Positions 33,288-49,342 of a stretch of 64,000 nt of DNA are shown piece after piece. A model generated the notes under the pieces. It did no database searches. It was not told the DNA's origin and was given only the letters and a program-made list of their open reading frames with translations. Each line of letters begins with the position of its first letter. Within the stretch, counting starts at the first letter, position 1. This DNA comes from Stagonosporopsis chrysanthemi (taxonomy: Eukaryota > Ascomycota > Dothideomycetes > Pleosporales > Didymellaceae). The stretch is taken from the NCBI GenBank assembly GCA_022560025.1, contig JAFISE010000030.1, positions 62,001-126,000 of the forward strand, read 5' to 3'. The position numbers and the translations under genes are program-made.

Positions 33288-34888
33288 TTAATGACCTTGC
33301 TGGTACATCTGAGGGTTCTGGCCGTAAGGCGACTGGGGGTAACTGTGGTTGGGGTTACTACTGGGACTGTCGTATGGATTGTTGGGAGTCGCATACTGTG
33401 CCATACCCTCAGGAAGACCGGGACTGTGTGTGCCGTACTGAGGAGCAGCGGATGTGCCCGAGGCAGCTGGCTGGTACCCAATAGGTGGGAGCTGAGGGTG
33501 CGATGGCTGCTGACCTGGCACACCAACAGCTTGACGCATCTGCCCGTAGACAGGTGCTTCGGGGGGACCACCGTCGTGCGCGACGCGTTGCTGCTGTGCG
33601 TGCTGGTGCATCTCAGCACGTTGGCGCTCATCGTCGGCCTTGCGTTGAGCCTCTTCCTCCTTCTTCTTGGCCTTCCATTCCTTGCGGATTTCCTTGAACT
33701 CTGTAATCAAAAGTCAGCAATGATTATCAATGATGTGATGTTGATGAATGCCAAGGTTGATGAGCAAGGGTCGACTGTGGCTAGCTTCCGTTGCCAGAAG
33801 CTATCCAGAGTAGTGGGAACACCATCAAATAGGCGCAGCACCAACACAACCCCAGTGTTATTTTAGCGCGTCGGGCTGACAAGGGCAAACTCGACAGCGC
33901 GAAATGTCTCAAAACCATCAAAGCGCTGTACATACCTTCTGGTGTACGCTTCGCACCGTGCGACTGCATTGTGACGTGCGCATTAAGATGATTCAGAGTA
34001 CCGTAGGCCTTCTCACAACCATTCCAGCCGCACTTGTACATGCGCTCGATTTCTTCGTAACGTCGGCGAGGTCGCTTGTGTTGCTGCGCACCTGGAATGG
34101 GCACGAATGAGTATACAGTGGATAGAGGGTGGCCGCCCTAGACGCGTCATTAGCTCAGTTCGTTGCAATGGCGCAAATTTCGACGCGCAATGTGAACAGA
34201 CACGATCGCGTCGCGTGCCGAACGGCTGAATATGGTGCCATTGAGAGCGATGAAAGACGCGTCACGCATGTCTGCTGTACAGAAAGCGACTTACGGTTGG
34301 TGGTCTTTGAACAGGCGATACCATTGCTGGCGCAGGAGGGCCCGACGAAGCGGGATGTCCGTAATGCATGCCTGGTTGAGCGTACTGTCCAGCCCACTCC
34401 GGACGCTGCCCGTACATTGGAGTCTGTGGGTGTCCTGGGTAGTGCTGCATGTCGTGGTGAGGGGTGTAGGGCGAGTACTGCTGCTGATGAGGATAGGTTG
34501 GGCTCGTCTGAGCAGCAATCGATGGATCTATAGGTACATCGGTGTCAGACTTGAGTTGTTGAGATTGATGATGGTCATTGGTTTGACCATCAGAGAGAGG
34601 CATTGACGGACTTTGTTGTTGCGCCATACCTCCGGGTGCTTGTCCTTGAGCGCCTGGTTGGTACGAACGTTGAATGTATTCCGGGAATGAGCCTGATCGA
34701 GCAGACGGAGGGAGACTGCTGTAGTCGGAGGTAGGGGTGAGATTCGAAGCTCGCGGGTCTTGTCCTTGTGGAGGATATTGCGCAGCAGATGCTTGATCTG
34801 CAAAGGCACCTTCAGAAGGTGGTTCAGGAAACGTTGGGTATGGTGAGCTCAAACCTGACTGCGGGTAGTCTTGTTGCCTTGCGTCCAT
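33288..34888 (-). CDS. Con7-like C2H2 zinc finger transcription factor
   Basis: Three exons, complement of 34888-34295, 34137-33936 and 33700-33288; 402 aa. Residues 1-200 are Pro/Gln/Ser/Tyr-rich and disordered. Exon 2 carries VYSFVPIPGAQQHKRPRRR, a basic stretch leading into one C2H2 finger (CGWNGCEKAYGTLNHLNAHVTMQSH; Cys-X4-Cys, His-X5-His). A charged predicted coiled coil (EFKEIRKEWKAKKKEEEAQR) follows, then a Pro/Gln/Tyr-rich tail. This order matches Con7 proteins, regulators of conidium and infection-structure morphogenesis in Magnaporthe and of development in Fusarium (recalled, not searched). The introns (157 and 235 nt) are longer than others here. The acceptor at 34138 was chosen because it keeps the conserved VYSFVPIPG segment. 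Upstream lies 9.2 kb without genes. Confidence 0.82.
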
Positions 34889-37800
34889 AGACTGTGTACG
34901 TTTTCAAGAGGTCGAATTGCACCAAAGCTCTAAGCTGGGAATAGTCGCGCGTGGTGTGGGAAGAGGAATGGCTGGGAAGATATGACGGTTGCAGACACCG
35001 TCTTCGGATGATTTGCCGCGGTCAATGGAAGACAGGCGACTAACCGTACAAATGCAGATGGGTGAAAGCCAAGGATTGCGCACAGCCAGAAAACCGGAGA
35101 CAGGAAATGTTGTCAGGACACGATAGCGTCGAACTTAAACGCGGATGATTTGCAGACGGTGTGGTTTCCAGTGCGCCCTGATGGAAGGACAAGCAGTTCG
35201 GCAGATTTAGACTGTCGAAAAGATAACGCACGGAAGACGCACGCTCACGACCACCGGGACAGGGGTGGTGACAAGGGTGACAAGCCCTCGAATCGCGGAG
35301 CGAAGGCGCAGTGGATGCAACCTTTGGTTGCACGGCGCTAATGGTGAATGAGCTTGCTCTGTGGGCCGAGTGGGTCCTGGGGCGAGCGTGGATTTGGAAG
35401 AAGCACGCTAGCAGCTTTTTGGGTGGCGCAAAATTTGGTACAGGTCGGCCAATCGCGATCGAGAGGCCGGAGCGCTGCTTAATCAGGGATGAGCTAGCTC
35501 GGTCGGTCAATCAAGACGTAATGCTCACTTTTGTGGTTCGTGACGAGACTGAACCGGTAAGGCCGTGCCGTAATCGTGGGCTTCTGTTGCTCTGGGCAGG
35601 CTAGGTCAACGTGGGTTGGCGCTGCACGCAAATTGTGGAACAATTAACTGGCTCGACGAGGAGCGGCTTTTCTGAGATGGCGCGGGGGAGCGTGCGCCGG
35701 TGGTGGTAGGCTTGCTGGCTGGCAGGTACCTGGTTTGAGAGAGTTTGTTCGCCGAGGACAAAGTGAAATGCTCGCAAACGGGCAAACGAGGGCTTCACGG
35801 TACGCAGGGGCTTTTGTCTGGACAATTCCGCTGAATGCAGCAAAAGAGGCAAAAGGAAAGCAGTCGGGCCGTCGGCGGTTTTGATGACAGATGAAAGTTT
35901 CGATGGCAGTGTGGCTGTCCCTGCAGTGCTGCAGCTGCTGGCGAGAGCTCAATGCGCCGAGTGTGCCGAGTGAAAGTGATCAGCCTCTTGTCCGGCCGAG
36001 TCTCCGCAACAAGAGTCCACACGCGTGCTGAGCGCTCCTGAAAGCGTTGGCAAGCTGTGGAGCGTGAAAGGCGGTGGGCGATCTGGCGCGTCTCTTATGC
36101 GCCAGGTGACCCGCGCGTTGGTGCAGAACAGGCACTTCGCGTGGGTTTGTTGTGGGGAGAACCTCTGACGCGCCAAAAGGGCGACGGGCGCAGCACTGGC
36201 GGCGGTTGGACGCGTAGCACGGCGGGCGCGAGTGAGATTTGGTGCCTGGGGCAGCGAGCTACTCGTTGGCGACGGGCGTTAGAGCAAGGCACCGAGCGCG
36301 CTGGGACTTGGTGGGTGGTGAGCGCGCTGAGATTCGCGAGATGTAAACTAAGGTCGAAGTTGGGAAGGCGCGAGGAAGCTAAACTTGACGAGAAACAGTC
36401 CGAACGGATTAAATGTATGGCAAGTGCCGATCTTGCTGACTAAGGCCAGAAAACGGCCGTGCTGGCGACGCTCAGCCGCGAGACACGGCTGAGCGCGTCG
36501 GCGGCGCTGACGGGGGTGCGTGGTGGGCGTGCGACTCCATGCTTTGCGACCAGCGACGTCGAAAGAAGAGTGCAGCGATGTGATGAGGCTGATAGTTAGC
36601 CTGCACTTAGCGTACCGGGTAGTCACCTTTGGCGCTTGAGGTTGACAGCTAGTACTAAAAGCTGCTAGGTGAGACCAGAGTGTATAACACCACCAACAAC
36701 CACCATATCCACGAAGGCTCTGCCTCGCTCTCACACCTCCGACGCTCTCCATGACTGACAGCGTGATTCATGTCGCGGCCCGTCGCCTGCGACTGTCGGA
36801 AAGCGCGGCCGCCGCAAAGACTGCACGCCAATATTGGACACGGCACAGACTCTTCGAAAGCGGCAATCATGCCCAATGCGCTGCGACCGCGAACCGACGC
36901 TGTTGCGGTGTGCGAAAAGCAGCATGTGGAGCGAAGCGCCGCGTGCCATATGCTCGCATCGCTCCTCTTTCAGGAGCTCTCCACTGGCCAGAGATGCCTG
37001 CAGCGCATGTCACGAAGCGCAAGCCTTTCCTTCGCTGCTGCTGCAGCTTTGCATGCCAGATGTCGACATGACGCCCAGCGGTTCTTCCTGCCGAGCAGTG
37101 ACGGAACCGCCGGCTATACATCATAATGAATCGTCGAAGACATCCCATGCGCAAGGTAACCTCAGGCCTGCATGTGCTCTGCCGTGTCCGTTGTCACAGT
37201 CGCAAGGATGGATGCTGGTTCTGAGATCCACTTCTAGGCATTCTGAGAATGAACCATGTTCCTTCTCAATATTAACGGAAGAAGGACAACCAGCCTCTTC
37301 TCTTCGCCGAACGCGCGCAATTGCACAAATTCATCCTCTGGGTGCAATCATCTTCTGTAATCTAGCTCGATCAGCCACCAGAATTCGCAAATGGGACAGC
37401 CGAACTGTCACAAGCATTCTTCGTTGCTTCTGCCTCTGGCGAGAAACGTGGACAACGTGTCACCGGCAGCCCGCTGCGTTGTGCGGGGCCAGATTGACAT
37501 TTTCAGCGTGATGCATATTGCTTCGCTGCGAGGCGTGAGGTACATAGATGGCTGCGCGCATGTGTTCTGACGGCAACATCAGGGTAAGATGACTCCGTGT
37601 CTCTTAGGCCATTGAACACCGCTGTCATCAATGCCTGGATCAGTGGATCAGCACAAGTGGTCTTGAGTACGACATCCACAAAAGGGAATGCACATACTAT
37701 GAGATGTATAAAAGCACCGCGACTTTCCAGACAGCCATCGGACTACCAAGACTGATCAGACCCAGGATGAATACGAGATGGTGGCGCTAGCCTATGCTGC

Positions 37801-40800
37801 AATGAATGTGCATACTGCGCCGTCGAGCGGGAGCGGGAGTAACCACGATCACGACATAAACAATTCTTGTCGACGCCTGTGAGCGCAGACGCACCTGCAA
37901 ATGCGAGTGCTATGTAGGATGAGACCTCACGCACACCGGCATCGTGTGCAACTCCTGCTGACCAATGCGTCGTGGACAAATTGTCGTCAAACTTCACCAG
38001 ATTTCGGCGATAACGAAACAGTCCATGAGAAAAGTGTTGCGCGGCAAGTCGTTCAGTGTGCAATAGGTATCTCACATGTGCAGGAACGCAAATTAAACAC
38101 TTGTGTCAGGCTGCTTCTCCCTTGGAAGAAGCAATGTCAACGAGGAAGCTCCTTCACGCGCACACATCCAAAGCACAGATCATGCGGCTAATGTCAGACA
38201 GCTGGTCCAGGAACGCTACTGTTACCGACAGATCTGGGCGAGCAGTGACGCCGACCAGGGCCCCCTGTCCCAAGGTCAAAAGTGGGCATCGTGGCTGTTC
38301 AACGCCTCGGCGGTTTTGATTCCACAGAGTATCGCCGAAAGCCCTCACGTGGCGAATTGGCTGACAATCAATCCACCCACCCTGGTCCTTGCCTTTTCCG
38401 GAGGACCGGATTTGAACTTCCCGCAGCACGACGCCGATTGAATGTTGCGCCTTGGTGGCCGATTTCACGGCCGATTTCCATGTCTTGGGGATTCTGTTGA
38501 ATTGTCGTCACAGCGCATCGTCTCGGATGCAGAACTGCAATTGTTTGCTCACAGTTCCAGATGTCAGAGTTTGGGTTACGTACTCCTTCTGTTAGAGACA
38601 CGGTATCTCCGCGCAAATATGCGGATGACCTTCCGCTTCCTGAATTTGCTGACATTCAGCTGCTGGAGAATTTGTCCCGTTGTCGCCATGATGACAGGGT
38701 GTTGATGAGACAGTCCCGCAGCTCGACGCGACAACCCTGTCGACAGCACCCGCAGCCTGCAGTCTCCATGCACAAATTTTCGAAGCCCACTTGACCTCCG
38801 AGGGAGTTTATTGGAGATCATACGTGCGCTGATATTGGTGAGCACGTGTCTCCACCAGCTCGTCAACACGAGTGCTCAGCTGAGGAGGCCTGTGTGGGCA
38901 AAAGCAACGCATGCAATCTCAGTCAGGGTGCGATGTTGGTTACGATGCAAGTCAAATCTTGGGTCACGCCGTGTGGCTTACTCTCAACCCCAGGCACCTT
39001 CCTTTCTCGTAAACGGTTTGATCTCCCGCCATCTTGCGTCGGAAGAACAACTTCCTGCACAAGCCTTGCCCCCACCCTTACAGGCTCAAGACCTCCTTAC
39101 ATTCCGCTCATCGACAGCACACAAACTCAATTCTAGACACGCTGACTCCTGCATACACTGCACACGACATCTGTAATGATGTCGCCCTGCATGAGGTAGC
39201 ACTGATTTCCCCCACATGTGAGAGATGTCCGAAAAGCCTGCACTGGCCGGTAGACCTGCTTCAACTTTGCCCATGTTCCGACCCCGCGGAGCCGTATACA
39301 GCATACAACTCGTAACTCCAGCCTCTCAAAACACGATGATTTTGCCAAACGCGCCCAGAGGCAGGCATACCCCACCTCTGTTCAAGATGCGGCATCCAGA
39401 GCGACCGAAGAATGCCCGATTTTGGCGGCCGGTGATCGCTCCTCGCAGCTTGACTTGATCTGACATCGCGTGAACGAATTCCCTCTCCTCTGGTTCGCCG
39501 ATTTTGCTTCCTGGCTTGCAGGCCAGTGATGACTTGCCTCGGTTATCATGGCGCTCGCTTGATCTTTCCCTCGACATCTGCCCATGACACTACTGGAGTT
39601 GCGGATCTGAACGCATCTTCTGTCGGACATCCTCACTCCTTTGTCATGACTGGCATTGCAGTCGGGAAGACGCGGGCGCGTTCGCGTTTGAGTCAGTTGT
39701 CGAGTGCAGTACGATTGCGAACACCACAGCTGATCACTCATCATCTTGGGCCTGTCATTGTGAACATGCACTGCAATGCGACGTGTCTTCGCAGTCAACT
39801 ACAATCCTTGACACCTTCAAGTGGTTTAGGTTGAGGCACGCCACGGGCTTTCCCAGCACCTCAGCTTTGGAACCCATTCGCGTCCTCTGTCGAGAATCAA
39901 TAAAGCTTGTTTGTTCTAGCCGGCTTGCCTCGGAGGATGAAACGGAGTCCGGCCACAGGGACCACGTTGATTGCTTGCATTCTGAACGCACCGTAGCGCA
40001 AACCGCTTAGGTTCCCTCTTCAAGCGTGAGCACATCGGGAGGTCCAGTGCGTAGCAGCAGCCGGACGCCTGTCAATCATCGTGGACGCTAAACCGTAAAG
40101 ATCCGAATGCGAGGCTGCTCGCGCTATCGATTGTTTCAACAAGCGTGTGCGATACTGTGGTACGCGGAAAGTCCAGACAGGCTACAATTGTGGTTTGCAA
40201 ACCAGAAAGACTCGCCGTAACTCAGAATAGCAGCTCCAGTCTTCCAGAGGCAAGATGATTTGAAACAGCAGATCAAAATCAAGAACTTGGCCCTTACTCA
40301 GGCCACCAGTTTAGACTCGGGTAGGTCTTTGCCGGCTTCTCTTAGGTTGTGGATCGTCAGGGTAATCTTGGTCCAAGAGAATGTTAAACATGCGCAAAAT
40401 CGGCAATAAACTGATTGTGTTGTGCACATCACACACGCGCAATTTCCTTACAGCGGCGACCAATGTCTTGGGATCGTGCGGCAGCATTTCCCCACAAACA
40501 CCATTTCAGCCATGAGGAGGTAACTCCGATATCGTATAATTATGATGTCTTGATCCGGGTATCACGGAAGCAGCGGAAATCGATCGGAAGAGCACATTAT
40601 TGTCACCTCAATGTGTCCTTGGAACCAGACTTCAATTGCTGCACTCGGAGAGACCGCACAGGGAGGCATCCGCGTGGACTTGCAGTGTCATGCGTAGCCT
40701 AATGCGTGTGTGATGTGTAGCTCGAACCTTGTGCGAGCCTAAAACGAACGAAGAGCTGCTTTCGAACTGGGAAGACTGGTGCGTCCAAACAGGGGTCGCG

Positions 40801-43800
40801 GAGAACAATGTTGCACACTCTGTCGTGATTGTGGCCGCATTGGAGATATGCGCCTGCAGCTTCATGACGTTCACGGCCTTGCCCGTGCAATTTCCAGGAT
40901 TGCCAGCTCACCCACATTCTTCGACGCGGAATTGAATCGGTATTGCTGTGGCATCCTCTGACGAAGCCCTGGTGGCTCAAATGCAGGCACACCACGCTTG
41001 ATAAGCGTCAACGTCTTTGTGCGACAGTGTGAGGCTACACGAGGACCGGCTGGTGGTAGACTGCACCCATCGTTCACGCCGCCACTGCTAGCTTTCATCT
41101 TTATTGCAACATCATTGAAGCCATCAATAATGGAACTTTGGACGGCTTGCCATTGGGTGGTTCGCTTGCCGCCGTCTGGTGGTAAAGCTTGCGTAGGTGT
41201 GTTTTCTGTATTATCAGATTCCGCGCAGAGCAGCTTGTTTGCTTGCTCATGGCTACACGTCTTCCACAGCACATCTACAAGAGATATCGAGCCGTTTGTA
41301 TTCACCTACGGCCCGATCTTACGGCGCTGATAATAGATTGATGTTGTCGGCTCCTTTTACAGCAGTACCTTCTGCTTACTAGTACTGCAGAGCAAATGTG
41401 CACGCGTGTAAATGAAGTACCCTACAACATTGCAAAATCGGAATGAATTAGTGATTTAATTCATGTGGAGATAGAGAATAAAGTGTAGCTTTAAATTCTG
41501 GTTTTTACTTGTAAATCGTGCGCTCATGCTGTCTACATTTGTGGTGGATGATCAGGGCACCATACACGCGAAGGTGGACAATACCAAACGCCTTGACAGG
41601 ATTTACGATTAGAGTTATGCCGATGTCCAGATTAGGTGTGCTCCTATTATGTTCTCGGGCATCACGTCGGGGAATTGTTATGATACTGTTTCCATGATTG
41701 TTTCTCCAACTTGAAGCAAGATAAACTTTCGCGACATGACAGAAACTTCCCCGCCGCCCATGGTGAGAGGCTAAAGCAGCCAAGTTTGGAGTCTTCAAGT
41801 CGATTTGCTGCTTTAAACGATGTGCCGTACAGATTACGAGGGGTACAATCAGTGTCTGACTTTGAAGCTTAATTCTTCACTGTCACTTGAAAAGCACTTC
41901 CAATTTCCCATCAAGAACGTTGTCATCTGTATCACATACGGAGTGTAGTATGTCACACGAGTAGTGGCAAATATGACTGAGATATGAAGGCATATTGGTG
42001 TTTCCCTCCCTGCAACTACTCCTACGTTATTGTCAATTTACCCAGAGAGTTCTCTGATCTTGCCACACATATTGTATCTATTAGTCCCACAGTCCCATCC
42101 TGCTCAGTTCGTCACTTTTGGACGCACCATGGCTCCCTGGAACCACTCTGCTCACACCAGAGCGAACAGCCTTGCGTCTCGACCGATCACACCACCAGTG
42201 CAAATGCGTTTCCTGCGATTGCAATCCAAGTTTGAGCACTCATGCAAGTGGCCACATATACCAGGTTGACCAAACGGCCAGACCATACTTTGTTGAATGA
42301 TCTCCCATCTTGTTCGGCCCTGATAAGGAGGGTTGGGAATGACTGCTTGGAACGAACATGAATTTCATAAAACAACCACCACGCAAGAATGCTGAGAGGG
42401 TGTTGAAGCCTGGCCAGCTGCATGCTCCTGTCTCAACAGACGAAAAAATGCATGCCTTTCCGATCTGACCTTCCAATCAAGAAGATCTCTTCTCACAAAC
42501 ATGTGCACATCCGTCATGCTCATACTTGTGAGCCAACAAGGGGCTACTTTACGATAGCGGAACACCAATCAACCCAGAGTAAATGCGTCTACAGCGTATG
42601 TTCGAAAACCTCAAGGCAAGCTTCCATAGACTGTTTCGAAAAGGCGAACTGTACTGCTGCCTGGGCCTCGTTTCGGCCTCTTCCAAGGTACAGCTGCAAA
42701 AACAATGGGAATTCACGGCCTTGGTTGCACCAACCTCCCTTAAACTGTCAATTATCTGATTTTTTGCTCCAGTGATAACGAAACAGAGCTCCTCAGCATG
42801 TGACACGCCCCTCATCGCAGATTTGGGGAAGTATGGTCATGTACTGCACCCTGAGACTCTGGTAGGGACGGCGCGTGTGGTTCGCCCGGCCACCTCCCTT
42901 ACCTCTGATCTCGACCTTGCACGGTGACAAAACAAACTTCACAACATCTGGCGAGAAGTTCGTCACGCCCAGCTGGAAAGTCTGACTGCATCGGGCTTCT
43001 CAAGGAGCAGTTGACCGACCAGGCCCTGAGCCTCGCGTACACCCAAACTCTCTCTTACAAAAACCTAAACTAAAACACAGTAACGAACAAACATTTGAAA
43101 TAAAGAGGCTCTGCAGACCGTGAAACCACACTCTCACTGCGATGCATACTGCCCATCGAGCGCCGACAGTCCATGACGTACATTTCTCCTCACCCAATCT
43201 CTCTCCACCAAACCTGCGCACCACACAAAACCCGCGCCGCTAAAACCTCATCCATCGTAAGTGGCCAGGTCAGCCATCTAGACGCGTATTGCGACACTTC
43301 AGATCTTTTGGCTGCTCCACGCATTCCGCTTCTTCGCCATCGCACGTCGCCGTCCTGCCTCCACTCACAGTCGTCTAGACTTGGCTGCTTGCACCGAGGA
43401 TCCGTATTTGGCGCACCTACCCGGGGACGCCGTGGAGAAGCGCGGTTGGGTTAGCTGTGCGGATCGTGGTCCACCCGTGAACTCTATGTGAGCCGGACGA
43501 GCCGGGGCATGCCATGTCCAGCATTGCAGGGTCTGGACATGAGTAGGGAATGAGGAAGGAACGGCGAGGTGCGGCGTCAGGTAGATGCTGTGCCAAAGGC
43601 TGATCCCTGGAGAGACTTCGAGGGCAAGCACAGTAGGATTTTGACAAGTGAGGGTGGACGTGACTCCACGCCTGACAAGAGAATGACGCCACAGTTCGAA
43701 TATTATCACTTTGAGGATGGTAAATATCGACGTTGTCTTCTATATGCATATTACATAGAACTTTTGAAAAAGACGCCTCCAGCTCCTTGATGCAAAGAAC

Positions 43801-44073
43801 AAGCAAGCTCTTGCACTTATGAAGAGCGACTGAGTAAGAGAGATACAAAAAGCAGAGAAAACCAGTCTTCACGCAATCCCTTACCGACTCGTTACCCATA
43901 AGCATGGTCAGTCTTGCGTCCTTCTGGGGTATCAGTGTGCTTCGACGAAGCGTGACATCTGCTCCGCCGTGGTCGGTAACCTAATCGTGACGTGGAAAAA
44001 GAAGTGGTCTACATCAAACGCCGAGCCCCTGAGAAAAGCCGTTGCCGGGTGTTGTTCGTCGATGTCGTTATGC
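34889..44073. promoter_or_regulatory. 9.2 kb gene-free region upstream of the Con7-like gene
   Basis: The interval runs from the Con7-like start codon to the DBP2 stop codon. I read both strands and found no coding exons with recognisable protein sequence; ORFs reach about 225 codons but are unstructured. Composition resembles neighbouring DNA, with frequent CpG, so it is not an obvious RIP-degraded transposon. One perfect 10-bp-stem hairpin is at 36469-36495. Likely contents are a long 5' leader and distal regulatory sequence for the transcription factor, possibly noncoding RNA. Upstream-most parts may include the DBP2 3' UTR. Confidence 0.5.
36469..36495. repeat. Perfect inverted repeat, 10-bp stem
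   Basis: CGCTCAGCCG and CGGCTGAGCG separated by seven bases, within the Con7 upstream desert. Confidence 0.9.
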
Positions 44074-46643
<2,570 letters not shown>

Positions 46644-47035
46644 TCTCGTCGGGTTTTCAGTAGGGACCGGTGAAAGGGATGAGAGGTTCAGCGAAAGTAA
46701 GCGTCGTGTTTCGTCTGAAACTGTTGTGAAGTGCTATGTGCAAAAATGCGACAATGAGGGATCGCGAAATCTGCAGTGTGAAACCCAGGTGGGAGGTGAG
46801 TTGTAGAGTAGTGAGACCCGACAAAAATTATCTGCAAGCAAAAGTTGCCTCACCGCCAAGAGCCACGCTAACGCTCAGACGGGGCAGGGTCCGCCAAGCC
46901 GAGTGGAAGGGGCAAAGAACACAATTGACAACCAAGACCCACACTCGGTGTGCAACAGCAACTTCGGCATGTCTGCAAACGTGGTGATGGCCTTGCGCCG
47001 CCACATCGACCTTTTGATATTGTTTTTCAGATGCA
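46644..47035. promoter_or_regulatory. DBP2 promoter / THI20 3' flank
   Basis: 392 bp between the DBP2 start and the THI20 stop, same strand. No specific site assigned. Confidence 0.4.
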
Positions 47036-48963
47036 CTAAATATACTTCATTCTGGCTGCACCTCCGGCTCTCATGCCCATATCCCAGAACCCTCGCTCCA
47101 TCTAGGGCAAGTCAGCTCATGTACAGCAGGTAGTGCGTTGCATTGCAGCACTTACGTTCGTTGCGTGAATGAAAATCTGGGCCAATTCGTCGAGTCGCGT
47201 TACTGATTGCTTCCCCGCATGTTCTTCAATTAGCGCAGAGCCCCTCGCCATCGCCTCCATGTATTCTGTGTCCACGTACTGCTGGATCCATGTCCAGTAT
47301 CTGCCCTCTTTCAGAGTCTTGGTGTCATCAAAGAGGCGTTTTGCGATGATGCCGTATCCGATTAGGCAAGGCAATAGCGCGACCTGTAGTGCAAGCCAGT
47401 CTTGAGATTGCCCAATGTCCAAAACGTATCTGGTGTAGGCTGTTGTCGCCTGATCCTCTTCCTGACCCTCGATGTCCGTGACTGACAATCCCTGCTCCTT
47501 GCAAAAGTCGATATGTAGCTTGATCTCTTCTTGCAATGTCACAACCTGCTGCACTGAGCGGCCAATGTCATTAAGAGAGCTGGACTTGTAAGCCCCAAGC
47601 GCTGTGGCTCGTGCAAATTGGACCTAGAGTTATGTCAGCACCAAATTGATCTAGCTTTTGCTATCGGCACCTACTAAGAACAGGTAGTCCTGGATCAGGT
47701 AGTATTTATAGTTTTCGACAGGAAGCGACCCGTCACCCATTCTCTGCACGAATTCGTGCTCTGTGTATTGTTTCCAAGGCTTCTGGATGTCGTCACGATC
47801 AAGCAGATACTGTATGAAGCTTCCTCTATGCGACGGCTGAGTAGATGACGCACGGGTGAGACGAGCTGACTTACTGGGAGAATGGCAGAGAGTAGGTCGA
47901 ATGGAAGTGATTGATAGGGCCATTGCCCTTGCCCAAGTTGACACTCGTCTTTATGCCAGCCTCAATGTATCGGTTGGCCTTGTCAACGGCTTTCGCCATG
48001 CTCATACCGGTTGTGAGATTACATGCGATCGCAGCTGCCGGGTGTCAATACTATAGGTTTGGCGCATTCTTCTGAGAACGTACAGGCCAATGAGCACCCT
48101 GTGCCATGTGTGTTCTTGCTGTGCAGATACTCGCTCTCCATTGTGACCACCTTATCCTTGCTGACCAACACATTCAGCACAACTTCCCTGTCTTCCTCTG
48201 TCTTGCTCACTAAGTGCGCCTTTGTGAGTGGCAAGTGTCCACCCTTGAGCAACACATACTTCGGCCCTAGCTGCTGGATGCGTTTGGCCATACTCACGAC
48301 ATCGTCGACGTTTCGCGGAAATTCAACTTCGACACCTGCGATCTTCAGAAGCAGCTCGGCCTCAGGCAGATTTGGCGTGAGTATGGTCGTCAGGGGTAAG
48401 AGCTTTTCAATCAAGGTTGAAATTGCGGATTCTGGAAGCAAGTGCGAGCCTGATGTCGATACCATGACCTACCGCACGAATCAGCATACACACAATTCAT
48501 CCTTTGTACTAGCGGATGGCGATAGGGTAGCGCACAGGATCAACAACACTTGTTGTTACATTGTATCGATGAAATGCATCCGCAACAATTGCGATTGTTT
48601 CTGCTGATGCAAGCATACCTGAACATACAGTCAGTCAGTGATATATCATATTATCCTGATATGTTACCTGTCTTGACAACGTCAACTCCAACATCATCGC
48701 AAACAGCGTCAAGCTGTTTCTTCAAGAATGCGGGCGGTGTGTGATGAATGTCTTGCACGCCTTGTGTGTTTTGCGCTGTGAGAGCAGTAGTAGCAGTCAT
48801 TGCATAGCACCCATGAGCAGCGATGACCTTCTGATCAGCTTCAAGACCACTAAACACGATTCGTCAGTTACAATCGGCATTGTACCTAGAGCTGGGACAA
48901 TGCGTACGCTCCGCCGGAGCTGTCCGAACCGGCAATCACTAAAATCCGCTTGAAAGCAGCCAT
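47036..48963 (-). CDS. THI20: HMP/HMP-P kinase fused to TenA (Thi20-like)
   Basis: Eight exons, complement of 48963-48908, 48849-48668, 48618-48536, 48468-48084, 48034-47875, 47825-47675, 47623-47156 and 47101-47036; 516 aa (yeast Thi20 551). The N-terminal ribokinase-like domain phosphorylates hydroxymethylpyrimidine and its monophosphate for thiamine synthesis. It shows VIAGSDSSGGAGLEAD, GCYAMTATTALTAQNTQGV, ILTPNLPEAELLL and the anion hole NTHGTGCSLASAIA. The C-terminal TenA/thiaminase-II domain (FIQYLLDRDDIQKPW, YKYYLIQDYLFLV, ERGFWDMG) salvages degraded thiamine pyrimidine. Seven introns of 49-67 nt split it; no single ORF reveals the whole gene. No TPP-riboswitch core (CTGAGA with TGATC) was seen in the 380 bp upstream. 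Confidence 0.95.
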
Positions 48964-49342
48964 CGAAAATTGGTTATTGGTTGACAACTTCAGAGTGTAT
49001 TACCGTTAAAAGGAAGTCAGGTACAGACACCTTTTCCGAGCCCCGCTATCCGAGACTAGGCGAAACCCACGTCATGGATCGTATCGCGGCATACCCGCAA
49101 ATAGAACCGCACACACAACCAGATTTCCTACAGGACTATGGGACTCCTTTTGTCAACACACACCAGGCACAGTCCTTCTGTACCGAATATTTGGCGTCGC
49201 CTGAGTTGAACTTCTGGCTCACGTTCACCCAGCTTCTTTCGAGACGTGGCCGACAACACGGTTGATACAGGGCCAGCTCTAATCAGGTCAGCCTGTTTTG
49301 AGAAGCGGGGTGTACTATAGGTGAATTGTGAACGGAACGAAC
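48964..49342. promoter_or_regulatory. THI20 promoter / F-box gene 3' flank
   Basis: 379 bp; no recognised element. Confidence 0.4.

Noticed and set aside
34084..34086. Acceptor at 34084 for Con7-like exon 2
   Set aside because: In frame, but it deletes the conserved VYSFVPIPGAQ segment; the acceptor at 34138 keeps it.
36834..37511. 225-codon plus-strand ORF in the Con7 upstream region
   Set aside because: No domain, signal or compositional signature; several overlapping ORFs in the other frames are equally long, as expected by chance at this GC content.
34889..44073. RIP-degraded transposon explanation for the desert
   Set aside because: Sequence is not AT-rich and CpG is common; no reverse transcriptase, integrase or transposase remnant recognised.
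48964..49342. Possible TPP riboswitch upstream of THI20
   Set aside because: Thiamine genes in fungi can carry one, but no CTGAGA/TGATC core pairing was found.
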